DNA of 64,000 bases from Leptolyngbya sp. FACHB-321 (GTDB lineage Bacteria; Cyanobacteriota; Cyanobacteriia; Leptolyngbyales; Leptolyngbyaceae). The notes beneath the pieces were generated by a model. The model was not told the DNA's origin. It worked only from the letters and a program-made list of their open reading frames with translations, and searched no databases. The stretch spans positions 32,075-96,074 of the forward strand of contig NZ_JACJPI010000010.1 in NCBI RefSeq assembly GCF_014695975.1, in the 5' to 3' direction. The position numbers and the translations under genes were made by a program. Within the stretch, counting starts at the first letter, position 1; each line of letters opens with the position of its first letter. Below, piece by piece: positions 1 to 8,900 of the stretch.

Positions 1-483
1 GTTGACCAGCGCTCGGGCGATCGCCACTCTTTGCTTCTGTCCACCCGATAACGCATCAGGATAGTAATTAATGTGCTCTCCTAAGCCGACCTGTTCTAGC
101 ATTGCGATTGAGCGCGCTTTCATCTCTGCAGGGGCTAACTCTCGATGCAATTCCAAACCCATTTTGACGTTTTGCAGTGCGGTCAAACTGCCATGCAGGT
201 TGTGTGCCTGAAAGATGTAGCCGTGATGTTTGCGGGCTTGCGTTAGTTGTTGAGGGGTTGCTCCACGAAATTCTTGCCCCAGGACTTGTAGACTGCCAGA
301 TTGGACAGACCGCAACCCCCCGACCAGCGTCAGCAAGGTTGTTTTTCCAGAGCCGGAAGGCCCTGTCATGATCACAATCTCACCTGTGTTGATGGCGAGC
401 TTAAGCTCGAATAAGACTTGCCTACGCAGTTGACCTTGACCAAAGTAGTGATCAAGCTTTTGAACCGAAATAGCGATCACCAT
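1..483 (-). CDS. devA: DevA-like ABC exporter ATPase (3' end beyond window)
   Basis: This is the ATP-binding subunit of a DevBCA-type exporter, which would power efflux of a lipid or glycolipid with the two genes upstream of it. The visible 161 codons hold a Walker A motif (GPSGSGKTT, about 330-362) and the ABC signature LSGGQKQRVAIARAL (about 10-53). The reading frame is open to the left edge, so the Walker B and H-loop region is missing only because the window ends. The start is the ATG at 481-483, nine bases after the devC stop, so the gene is co-transcribed with devC and devB. Family assignment rests on the ATPase motifs plus the adjacent DevC and DevB; the substrate is inferred from the lipid synthase nearby. 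Confidence 0.9.
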   Translation of the reverse strand, partial: MVIAISVQKLDHYFGQGQLRRQVLFELKLAINTGEIVIMTGPSGSGKTTLLTLVGGLRSVQSGSLQVLGQEFRGATPQQLTQARKHHGYIFQAHNLHGSLTALQNVKMGLELHRELAPAEMKARSIAMLEQVGLGEHINYYPDALSGGQKQRVAIARALVN

Positions 484-492
484 TGTTTGTTC

Positions 493-1668
493 CTAAAACA
501 TATCTGCTGGATCAGCGGACTGTAGTTTGCGAGTAGCGATCACTCCTGAAAGCGCACACATCACAACCGTGAGCACGAAGACAAACACCGCCCTTGAGGC
601 CGTCATATAAATCGGTAAAGCGGTTGCGTTCGCAGCTAAGGCATACAGTCCTAACGGCAAAATGGCACCGGGAATAAAGCCGAGAAAGGCCAGGATAACT
701 GCTTCTTCAAACACGATGCTCAGTAAATAGACATTGCTATAGCCCATCGCTTTGAAGGTGGCATACTCCTTCAGGTGTGCATTCACGTCGGTCGATAACA
801 CTTGATAGACAATCACAACGCCGACCACAAACGCCATGGTGGTGCCGAACCCAAAGACAAAGCCAATGGGGCTGGTAGTTTTCCAATAGTTTTCCTCAAA
901 TTGCACATACTCCTGAGCCGTTAGCACACGCACATCTTCGGGTAAATGAGCTTTCAAGGCAGCGGCGACTTGTAGTGGATTAGAACCCGGTCTGATCCGA
1001 ATTAGCCCCAGGCTAATACTGGCGGCATCGCGTCGCGGAAACAGACGGAGAAAGGTTTGATCGCTCACCATCAAGTTAGCATCGGCACCAAACGAAGCTC
1101 CTAAGCGAAACAATCCGGCAATCGTGAGGGTGCGGCGATCAACTTCGGCAGTGACTGGTTTTCCTTGATTTACTTGGGCGATCACCTCGGCATACTGACC
1201 TTTGGCACCACGATCGAACAGCGCTGTGTCCGGTAACTTTAGTTTGTTAAGTTGTTGATGGACTTCCGGTAGGTTAAAGGTTGGCTGCTCGGGCGCAAAG
1301 CCGAACACTCGCACATTGGCGTTGAGGCGCGTTTGAGGATTTTTCCAAGCGATGCTGTTGACGTACAATGCAGTTGATGTTTGGACACCCGGAACATCCT
1401 TTGCCTGGAGCAACCGTCGCCGTGCAAAGGTCGATGGATTTTGTAAATTCAGGGCTTTGGGACTGAGCAAGACAATGTCAGCTAACATAGCGCGAATAAC
1501 ACGAGTATTGCTGTCATACAGCGCATTCTGAAAGCCAAGCTGCATAAACATCAGTACATCGGCAAAGGCAATCCCTGCTAGTGCCACCAGCAAGCGACCT
1601 TTTTCATGACGCAGTTGCAGCCACCCGAGGGGAGTACGGCGCTGGAGTTGTTGCAGCAATCCCATCAT
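493..1668 (-). CDS. devC: DevC-like ABC exporter permease
   Basis: This 391-residue inner-membrane permease has the MacB/FtsX-like plan of DevC. There is one membrane helix near residues 25-45, a periplasmic domain of roughly 220 residues, then three helices in the last 130 residues (around 270-290, 320-345 and 360-380). The length matches DevC proteins. The start ATG (1666-1668) overlaps the devB stop in an ATGA arrangement, which suggests translational coupling. With DevB and DevA it should form a tripartite efflux complex that moves a glycolipid across the envelope; in heterocyst-forming cyanobacteria the paralogue exports heterocyst glycolipids. The specific cargo here is an inference from gene context. 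Confidence 0.88.
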   Translation of the reverse strand: MMGLLQQLQRRTPLGWLQLRHEKGRLLVALAGIAFADVLMFMQLGFQNALYDSNTRVIRAMLADIVLLSPKALNLQNPSTFARRRLLQAKDVPGVQTSTALYVNSIAWKNPQTRLNANVRVFGFAPEQPTFNLPEVHQQLNKLKLPDTALFDRGAKGQYAEVIAQVNQGKPVTAEVDRRTLTIAGLFRLGASFGADANLMVSDQTFLRLFPRRDAASISLGLIRIRPGSNPLQVAAALKAHLPEDVRVLTAQEYVQFEENYWKTTSPIGFVFGFGTTMAFVVGVVIVYQVLSTDVNAHLKEYATFKAMGYSNVYLLSIVFEEAVILAFLGFIPGAILPLGLYALAANATALPIYMTASRAVFVFVLTVVMCALSGVIATRKLQSADPADMF

Positions 1669-2849
1669 TGTGCAATCACCACCTGCACTTGCAGATTTGT
1701 GAATTTAGCAGCTTTTTGACTGGAGGTATTGTCTAAGTTGATCTGCACCTCAACGACCCTGGCATCAATATTAGCGCTGGGATCGGTATTGACGATCGCT
1801 TGTCGGCGTACTTGAGACCCTACTCGCTCAACCGTTCCGGTTAATTCACCCGGAATTGAATCACTTGTGACCCGCACTCGTTGCCCAACCCGAACTTGAC
1901 TGACATCGCTTTGATAGACTTCTGCGATCGCTTGCATTTGCTGCGTTTGCCCAAGCTCGGCAATGCCATCCGTCGAGACAACTTCGCCCGCTCGCGTGTG
2001 AACATCCAGCACTTCACCATTGGCAGGAGCACGCACTAAGGCTTGCTCAAAACTTGCCTTTGCCTGTTTGCGGGCTGCGATTACACGCTTCAATTCTGCT
2101 TGAGCCGAACGCACATCGACAGGGCGCACTGCAGCAATTTGATCCAGCGTTGCTCTAGCTTTGTTCAATTCCTGCGGAGCGGTAGAACGAATCTGATCGA
2201 GAGTGAATTGCGCTTCTTGGACAGACTTTTGAGCCGTGTCTAATGCTAAACGCCTGCTGTCACGTTCAGACGCTGAAATTGCGCCTGCCTGATACAGCAA
2301 TTGATAACGATTGAACTCAGTTTGGGCATTTTGCCACTCTGCTTGCAGCCGAGCGACAGTTGCTACTTGTGCGGCAATACTGCCCTGGTGTTCTGCACTC
2401 AAGCGCTCAATTTCTGCTTGCTGGGTCTTGATTTCACCTTGTTTCGCACCGGCTTGAACCACGTCCAGTTTGGCGTGCGCCACGTTCACTTGTCCCTCAG
2501 CTTCTTCGAGGGCAGCTTGGCGCTGATCATACGAGTCCAGAATCGCAATCACTTGACCGGCTTTAACGCGATCGCCTTCTTGCACTAGCAAGCGATCGAC
2601 TCGATTGCCTTGACTTGACATTGGAGCGGAGAGCTTCACGACTTCACCCTCTGGCTCTAACCGTCCCAATGCCGTCACAGTCTGAATAACAGGGGTGACC
2701 ACAGGTGTAACAGCCGCCTGTTGCACTGATGCCATTCTCAAGCCATACACCGTGGCACCGACGCCTAGCAAGAATACCCCAGCGAACGCAACGCCCCGCT
2801 GTGGTATCACCTTGATGAACTGCTTCCTGTCCTGAGTCGTACCTTGCAT
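1665..2849 (-). CDS. devB: DevB-like HlyD-family membrane-fusion protein
   Basis: This is the periplasmic adaptor of the DevBCA exporter, linking the permease to an outer-membrane channel. It has one N-terminal membrane helix (GVAFAGVFLLGVGATVYGL), a first lipoyl half-motif near 'LVQEGDRVKAGQVIAILD', a long Ala/Gln/Glu-rich coiled coil, the second half-motif near 'ALVRAPANGEVLDVHTRAG', and a beta-barrel C-terminus. The open frame extends to 2900, but the ATG at 2847-2849 has an AGGAG ten bases upstream while the upstream ATG has none, so 394 residues is preferred over 411. It is first in the devBCA operon. Upstream lies IS debris, so its native promoter may have been altered. Confidence 0.87.
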   Translation of the reverse strand: MQGTTQDRKQFIKVIPQRGVAFAGVFLLGVGATVYGLRMASVQQAAVTPVVTPVIQTVTALGRLEPEGEVVKLSAPMSSQGNRVDRLLVQEGDRVKAGQVIAILDSYDQRQAALEEAEGQVNVAHAKLDVVQAGAKQGEIKTQQAEIERLSAEHQGSIAAQVATVARLQAEWQNAQTEFNRYQLLYQAGAISASERDSRRLALDTAQKSVQEAQFTLDQIRSTAPQELNKARATLDQIAAVRPVDVRSAQAELKRVIAARKQAKASFEQALVRAPANGEVLDVHTRAGEVVSTDGIAELGQTQQMQAIAEVYQSDVSQVRVGQRVRVTSDSIPGELTGTVERVGSQVRRQAIVNTDPSANIDARVVEVQINLDNTSSQKAAKFTNLQVQVVIAQ

Positions 2850-3014
2850 AAATGAGGGACTCCTGAAAATGTAGAAATTAACCCAGTTCAACAACCTCAT
2901 GGCAGTAAGCTTTGGGATCGTTTAGGGAACAACTGGGAGAGGGCAAGGCCATGTCGTTAGCGGATCAGCAAGCCCTTGAGCAATTTGTGGTTTGAACCGT
3001 GTCCTTTTGCATTG

Positions 3015-3066
3015 TTTGGAGCCCTACCAAGCTAGGCTAATCGGCTTAGCTCAGTAGGGCTCCAAA
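3015..3066. repeat. Long inverted repeat upstream of devB
   Basis: Two perfect 13-base arms (TTTGGAGCCCTAC at 3015-3027 and its complement at 3054-3066) enclose 26 bases that themselves contain complementary AGCTA and TAGCT. It is not followed directly by a T-run, so a simple intrinsic terminator is not clear. It may be an IS end, an attenuator or a small palindromic element. It lies at the edge of the transposase debris. Confidence 0.6.
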
Positions 3067-3126
3067 TGTAATGATGAAGGAGTAGAGTTTTTTACTTTTC
3101 TAATCCCGTGCCAGCCTGCCCCCTTT

Positions 3127-3221
3127 GTAAGTCTTCCCAAATGGTCAAGCATGGTCACTCCATACTGGAAAACTGTAAGTCTTCCCAAATGGTCAAGCAT
3201 GGTCACTCCATACTGGAAAAC
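3127..3221. repeat. Tandem duplication of a 48-bp unit
   Basis: A 48-base unit beginning GTAAGTCTTCCCAAATGG starts at 3127 and again at 3175. The copies are identical for at least 46 bases; the second then runs into the IS remnant. Because the copies have not diverged, the duplication appears recent. No reading frame covers it. Confidence 0.85.
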
Positions 3222-3279
3222 AACGGTTCAAAGGCCAAAATTGCGGACACTAATGCGTTGAGCGACCAACGAAAAAAGT

Positions 3280-3600
3280 AATCCACCCAGCGACACTTGC
3301 TCTTATCGATCAGTTGTTGCTGAAACGTCTTTCACTGGTTGGCATCGCTCGTGCTGCTCAGGTTTCTGAGCCATGGCTGCAAACCTATGTGAATGAGAAG
3401 GTGCGCCGCCAAGTGCAGGTAACACTAAAAAAAGGGTCGGCTAACGCTTCAAGGTGATGAATAATTGTCGTTTGTCGGCAATAAAGGCAACAAGCAGTGG
3501 GTTTGGTTAGCACTTGCTATAGACACACGTGAGACTGTGGGTGTCTACATGGGTGCACGCGATGAAGCGGCGACTCACAAACTATGGGCAGTGGTAGAAA
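3280..3600 (+). pseudogene. IS1-family transposase remnant (InsA/InsB pieces)
   Basis: Two reading-frame pieces can be recognised. The first resembles the helix-turn-helix end of InsA (LLLKRLSLVGIARAAQVSEP, about 3302-3380). The second resembles the start of the InsB catalytic domain (FVGNKGNKQWVWLALAIDTR, about 3470-3530, then VGVYMGARDEAA). They are in different frames with stops between them, and the InsB C-terminus is missing. The element is dead. The call rests on recalled IS1 motifs. Confidence 0.7.
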
Positions 3601-3793
3601 GACTCCGAAACGGGAACGTAAACTGATGTTCGACCCAGCTATCTTTCAGGAACGCTTTCGCACCATTGAGCGAGTGTTTGCTTGGGAAGATAAATTCAAG
3701 CGCTTACTGCTGCGCTTTGAGCGGATCAGCAAGCTGCACTATGCCCTAAAAACCCTAGCTTACACGATGATCAATTTTCGGCATTTCTGCTAG
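3597..3793 (+). pseudogene. DDE transposase C-terminal remnant (IS5-like)
   Basis: About 60 residues match the C-terminus of IS5/IS4-like DDE transposases: an arginine-rich 'RFRTIERVFAWEDKFKRLLL' followed by 'HYALKTLAYTMIN'. The N-terminal two thirds are absent. It directly abuts the IS1 remnant, so one element probably inserted into the other and both then decayed. The open frame listed from 3584 starts with residues that belong to neither element. Confidence 0.65.
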
Positions 3794-4232
3794 GGCTAAT
3801 CCTTTTGTTTGTCCTTCATCCTCTTGGAGGTCTCTGCGACAGAGACCCAGATTTGTCATGCTTTGAAAACCGGACTCGGGGCAAAAGCCGTAGCAAACGA
3901 TTCAACTCGATCGTTCTGGTGCTTTAAAGGCTCAATTTGACCTTGCTGTTCATTACTTCAACTCAACTTTGGAGCAAAACCCGCTACCAGTTGAGAGCCG
4001 CCGCCGCTTGGTTACGATCACTCTCGGTTTAAATCTCGACAATCAGTCCATGATGTACCAACCAGACATGGTGCTGATACTGACCATCGTCATGTATCTG
4101 ATTTCTGGCGCGAGCGCAACTTGCAACCTGTAATCTGCCAACCCTGCTGATATGTTTTGGTCAGAATTTTGGTTAGAAGATAAACACGTATGGTGTTAGT
4201 AAGAGTATTTTGGGCAAACTAAACACAAGAAA
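3794..4232. other. Intergenic region upstream of the PfaD-like gene
   Basis: No gene can be supported in these 440 bases. A plus-strand frame at about 3930-4131 is open for some 65 codons but has no start signal and no recognisable similarity. The last 60 bases (AT-rich, ending AAACACAAGAAA) presumably hold the promoter and ribosome-binding region of the lipid-synthase genes; no confident -35/-10 pair was found. Confidence 0.4.
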
Positions 4233-5894
4233 GTGCATTACCACCCTAAATCTATGGCATCAGTACTGCTTTGCGATAAGCACCTCCATTGGGCGACAAA
4301 GCAATCCCAATGCACATTCAGGTGGTTAGGTTCCTTAGAGACAGTTTCTTGGGACATTGCGGGAATTCAAACAAAGCTGAATACGATCAAGAAGCCTTGC
4401 TATATTGTTCGACAGAATGGGGACATTGGAGTAACCCATGAAGGCACAATTCAAGAAACTGATTCACATCAAGCCATCGAAATTCTAACTGCTGTATCAC
4501 CTATCCATACACATCAACTGGGTGATTCACGGTTCTGTTCCGCTCATGGTACTAAATACGCCTACATGGCTGGTGCCATGGCGAACGGTATTGCCTCAGA
4601 AGAACTTGTGATTGCTCTAGGTAAGACTGGAATCCTCAGCTCTTTTGGCGCTGGAGGCTTGGTGCCCGATCGCATCGAAGCAGCCATCCATCGAATTCAA
4701 CAGGCATTACCGTCAGGACCTTATGCCTTCAACCTAATTCATAGCCCGAGTGAAGCCGCGATCGAACGCCGTACTGTTGAACTCTATATCAAGCATGGCA
4801 TCAAAACAATTGAAGCATCTGCATTTCTGGGTCTGACTCCCAGCGTTGTACATTATCGGGTCAGCGGTTTGCAGTTAAGTTCCGCTGGGCACATTGAGAT
4901 CAACCACAAAATCATTGCGAAAGTGTCGCGGGCAGAGGTTGCGACCAAGTTTATGAGTCCGGCTCCTACGAAAATTTTGCAGCAATTATTAGAACAGGGG
5001 CTCATTTCAGAACAACAGGCAAAACTGGCTGAAACCGTGCCCATGGCAGACGATATTACTGTGGAAGGGGATTCCGGTGGGCATACTGATAATCGTCCGA
5101 TAGTTGCCTTATTGCCAACCATTTTGCAACTAAGACACGAGATTCAGGAGAAATACCGATATGAAACGCCTATTCGCGTGGGCGCTGCGGGTGGGATTGG
5201 CACGCCTCACTCAGTTCTAGCCGCGTTTATGATGGGAGCAGCATACGTCGTCACGGGCTCGGTGAACCAAGCTTGCGTGGAGGCAGGAACCTCCGCACAG
5301 GTGAAGCAGCTACTTGCCCAAGCCAGTATTACGGATATGGCGATGGCACCTGCCGCCGACATGTTTGAGATGGGTGTGAGACTTCAAGTCTTGAAACGGG
5401 GCAGTTTCTTTCCCATACGGGCGCAAAAGCTGTTTGCTTATTACCAGAAATATGAAGCCATTGAAGAGATTCCTTTAAACGAACGGCAACAACTGGAACA
5501 ACAGATTTTCAGGAAAGACTTGGATACTGTTTGGCAGGAAACTGTTGCTTATTTCCAACAGCGCGATCCCGATCAAATTGCCCGATCGATCGATCATCCC
5601 AAACGTAAAATGGCGCTAATTTTTCGATCGTATCTAGGGCAGGCTTCCCGTTGGGCGATCACGGGAGATGAATCCCGGGAAGCAGACTATCAAATCTGGT
5701 GTGGTCCGACGATGGGGACCTTTAATACTTGGGTAAAAGGCACTTATCTGGAACAGCCAGAGAATCGTCGAGTTGTCGATGTGGCAACTCATTTGATGCA
5801 GGGAGCCGCAATTCTATACCGCTTGCAAATGCTGAAATTGCAAGGGTTAGAACTGGCACCTCACTACTTCCAGTATTTACCAGAACCCTTCTAG
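4233..5894 (+). CDS. pfaD: PfaD-type FMN enoyl reductase
   Basis: This 553-residue protein is a stand-alone trans-acting enoyl reductase of the PfaD (2-nitropropane dioxygenase-like, FMN-binding TIM barrel) family, which reduces enoyl intermediates on an iterative lipid or polyketide synthase. Visible signs are the barrel start 'GAMANGIASEELVIALGKTG', the glycine-rich phosphate-binding stretch 'GAAGGIGTPHSVLAAF' followed by 'GAAYVVTGSVNQ', and a long C-terminal extension typical of PfaD. The GTG at 4233 is the furthest start; the ATG at 4254 is an equally plausible start. The stop lies 11 bases before the next gene's ATG, so the two are co-transcribed. In PUFA and hgl systems PfaD homologues always accompany a PfaA-like synthase, as here. 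Confidence 0.9.
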   Translation: MHYHPKSMASVLLCDKHLHWATKQSQCTFRWLGSLETVSWDIAGIQTKLNTIKKPCYIVRQNGDIGVTHEGTIQETDSHQAIEILTAVSPIHTHQLGDSRFCSAHGTKYAYMAGAMANGIASEELVIALGKTGILSSFGAGGLVPDRIEAAIHRIQQALPSGPYAFNLIHSPSEAAIERRTVELYIKHGIKTIEASAFLGLTPSVVHYRVSGLQLSSAGHIEINHKIIAKVSRAEVATKFMSPAPTKILQQLLEQGLISEQQAKLAETVPMADDITVEGDSGGHTDNRPIVALLPTILQLRHEIQEKYRYETPIRVGAAGGIGTPHSVLAAFMMGAAYVVTGSVNQACVEAGTSAQVKQLLAQASITDMAMAPAADMFEMGVRLQVLKRGSFFPIRAQKLFAYYQKYEAIEEIPLNERQQLEQQIFRKDLDTVWQETVAYFQQRDPDQIARSIDHPKRKMALIFRSYLGQASRWAITGDESREADYQIWCGPTMGTFNTWVKGTYLEQPENRRVVDVATHLMQGAAILYRLQMLKLQGLELAPHYFQYLPEPF

Positions 5895-5905
5895 AGGGAT
5901 GCCCT

Positions 5906-8900
5906 ATGAATCGAGGTGTCGAGTGTTCCTTTCCCTCGCCGGTTCTACAACGACTACTGCAACTGCACCAAGACATTAATCAATTACAAACACAGATCGA
6001 ACAAGGTATTGGACATCAGTCTATGCAACCGGAACAATCATCAGAAATGGAAGTTTTGAGTACGAAAATGAACCAAACACCGATCGCGATTGTTGGTATG
6101 GCAAGTCTTTTCCCGCAATCGAAGGACTTGCAAGCATACTGGACTAATATTGTTCAAAAAGCTGATTGCATTACAGACGTTCCTGCTTCTCGCTGGAATA
6201 TTGATGATTACTATGATCCAGACCCAACTGCACCTGACAAAACCTATTGCAAACGGGGTGGCTTTCTTCCTGACATTGACTTTAACCCAATGGAATTTGG
6301 CTTGCCGCCGAATATTTTAGAAGTCACCGATATTGCCCAAATTCTTTCTCTGGTGGTTGCTAAGCAAGCCCTGAAAGATGCAGGCTGTGACCAGGCAACG
6401 GAAGCGGTGCGCGATCGCATCGGTGTGATTTTGGGAGTTGGCGGTGGGCAGAAGCTAATCACTCCCTTAACGGCACGGTTGCAGTCTCCCATTCTGGAAA
6501 AAGTTTTGATCAGCAGTGGCTTATCGCAAGAAGAAACTCAAACCATTGTAGAAAAAGTCAAGCTGGCCTACATTGGCTGGGAAGAAAATTCCTTTCCTGG
6601 CATGTTAGGAAATGTGATTGCTGGACGAATTGCTAATCGTTTAGATCTTGGTGGCATTAATTGCGTGGTTGATGCGGCCTGTGCAGGGTCACTCAGCGCC
6701 TTGCAGATGGCACTCGATCAACTCTCCAGTGGACGGAGCGACATGATGATTACGGGCGGGGTTGATGCTGACAACTCTCCCTTCATGTATCTCTGCTTTA
6801 GTAAAACCCCCGCCTTTACTAAACAGGATCAAATGCGCCCGTTTGATGCAGCATCCGATGGCATGCTCGTCGGTGAAGGGATTGGCATGATGGTGCTGAA
6901 GCGGTTGGCAGATGCAGAGCGGGATGGCGATCGCATCTATGCCGTCATTAAAGGCATGGGCGCGTCGAGCGATGGCAAATATAAAAGTATTTATGCACCA
7001 CGTCCCTCCGGACAGGCAAAAGCCTTGCGTTGTGCCTATGAGAATGCGGACTGTGACCCCAGTAGTGTGCGGTTAATCGAAGCGCACGGTACGGGGACTG
7101 CAGCCGGAGATCCCGTTGAGTTTGCGGCTCTACAAGAGGTATTGAGTGAGGCGAACGCAGAGGTACAGGCGATCGCTTTAGGGAGTGTCAAGTCACAAAT
7201 TGGTCATACCAAAGCTGCTTCTGGAGCTGCCGGCCTAATTAAAGCTGCATTGTCTCTGCACCACAAAATCTTACCGCCCACGCTGAATGTCACTCAGCCC
7301 AATCCCAAACTCAATATCGAACAATCGCCCTTCTACTTGAACACTGAGCCACGCCCCTGGATGCGAAGTGAAGCGGACCCACCCAGACGAGCCGGGGTTA
7401 GTTCCTTTGGGTTTGGTGGCACCAATTTTCACGTAGTGCTGGAAGAATACACAGGCAAACAACCGCAAGCTTATCGGTTACATCAAGTGCCTGCAATTCT
7501 CCTATTTGCAGCCAATGATCCTGCTCAATTACTGACCCAATGTGAAACAGTCTGGACAAAATGGCAAACTGATGCAGCGGAGAAACACTACCAGGAATGG
7601 GTCCTCGCCAGTCGGGTAATCGCGATTCCCGCCACATCTGCCCGTCTAGGCTTTGTTGCAGCTAGCTTGAGTGAAGCCAGACAACTGTTACAAACCGCGA
7701 TTCAGACTCTGAAACATCAGATGGCGGTTGATTTTTGGCAGCATCCTCAAGGGATTTGTTATCGCAAGGCGGGCATGGATACGGCAGATAAAGTGGTGGC
7801 GCTATTTCCTGGTCAAGGATCGCAATATCTCAATATGGGACGAGAGTTAGCGCTCAATTTCCCCGCTGTCCAACAGAGTTTTGCCACTATGGATTTGTTG
7901 TTCCAACGGGATCAGCTATCTCCCATTTCTCAGGTTGTCTATCCGCGCCCTGTCTTTACCACTGCTCAACAGCAACAGCAGACCGAGTCCTTGCAGAAAA
8001 CAGAACATGCCCAACCTGCGATTGGGGCATTAAGCATGGGACTGTACAAAATCTTGCAACAAGCTGGCTTTCAGGCGGATTTTGTCGCTGGACATAGTTT
8101 TGGCGAAGTCACAGCCCTATGGGCAGCAGGTGCCTTAAGTGATGCGGATTACTGCTTCCTAGTGAAAGCTCGCGGTCAAGCATTGGCAGCACCCGCACAT
8201 CCCAATTTTGATGCCGGTGCCATGTTATCCATCACGGGCGATTTAGAAACTATTCAAAATGTGGCCAAAAACTTTCCCAATGTACTGATTGCGAATTGGA
8301 ATTCCAATCAACAAATTGTCTTAGCTGGAGCCACGCCAGAAATTGCCAACATTGAGCAACGGTTTACCGAGTTTGGCTGTTCCGTCACCCGCCTACCTGT
8401 TTCTGCGGCATTCCATACGCCGTTGGTGAGTCACGCCTATCAACGGTTTGCTCAAGCACTGCGAATTGTCAACTTTAACCGTCCGAGTGTACCTGTTTAC
8501 TCCAATGTGACTGCCGAGCCTTATCCAAATAATGCAACCGAGATCGGACAAACGCTGGCTTCTCAATTACTCAATCCCGTACACTTCAAGCAGGAGATCG
8601 AAAAGATTTATGCCGCTGGTGGTCGCATTTTTGTGGAGATTGGTCCTAGAAGCGTTTTGACTCACCTGACGCAAAATATTCTGGAGGGTCAACCCCATCT
8701 GGCGATCGCATTGAATCCCAGCCGCACCGGAGATAGTGATCGTCAGTTCCGCACCGCAGTAATGCAGCTGCAAGTTGCTGGATTGCCCCTGAAAGATTTC
8801 GACCCCTACGGATTGGAACCAGAACCCGCTGTACCCACCACCAAGAATGGGATGACCGTTCGCGTAAATGGAGGCAACTATGTCAGCGAAAAGACCAGAA

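Noticed and set aside
5729..5905. Upstream extension of the PfaA-like protein
   Set aside because: It overlaps the 3' end of pfaD in another frame; the ATG at 5906 has a good ribosome-binding site and begins the family-like sequence.
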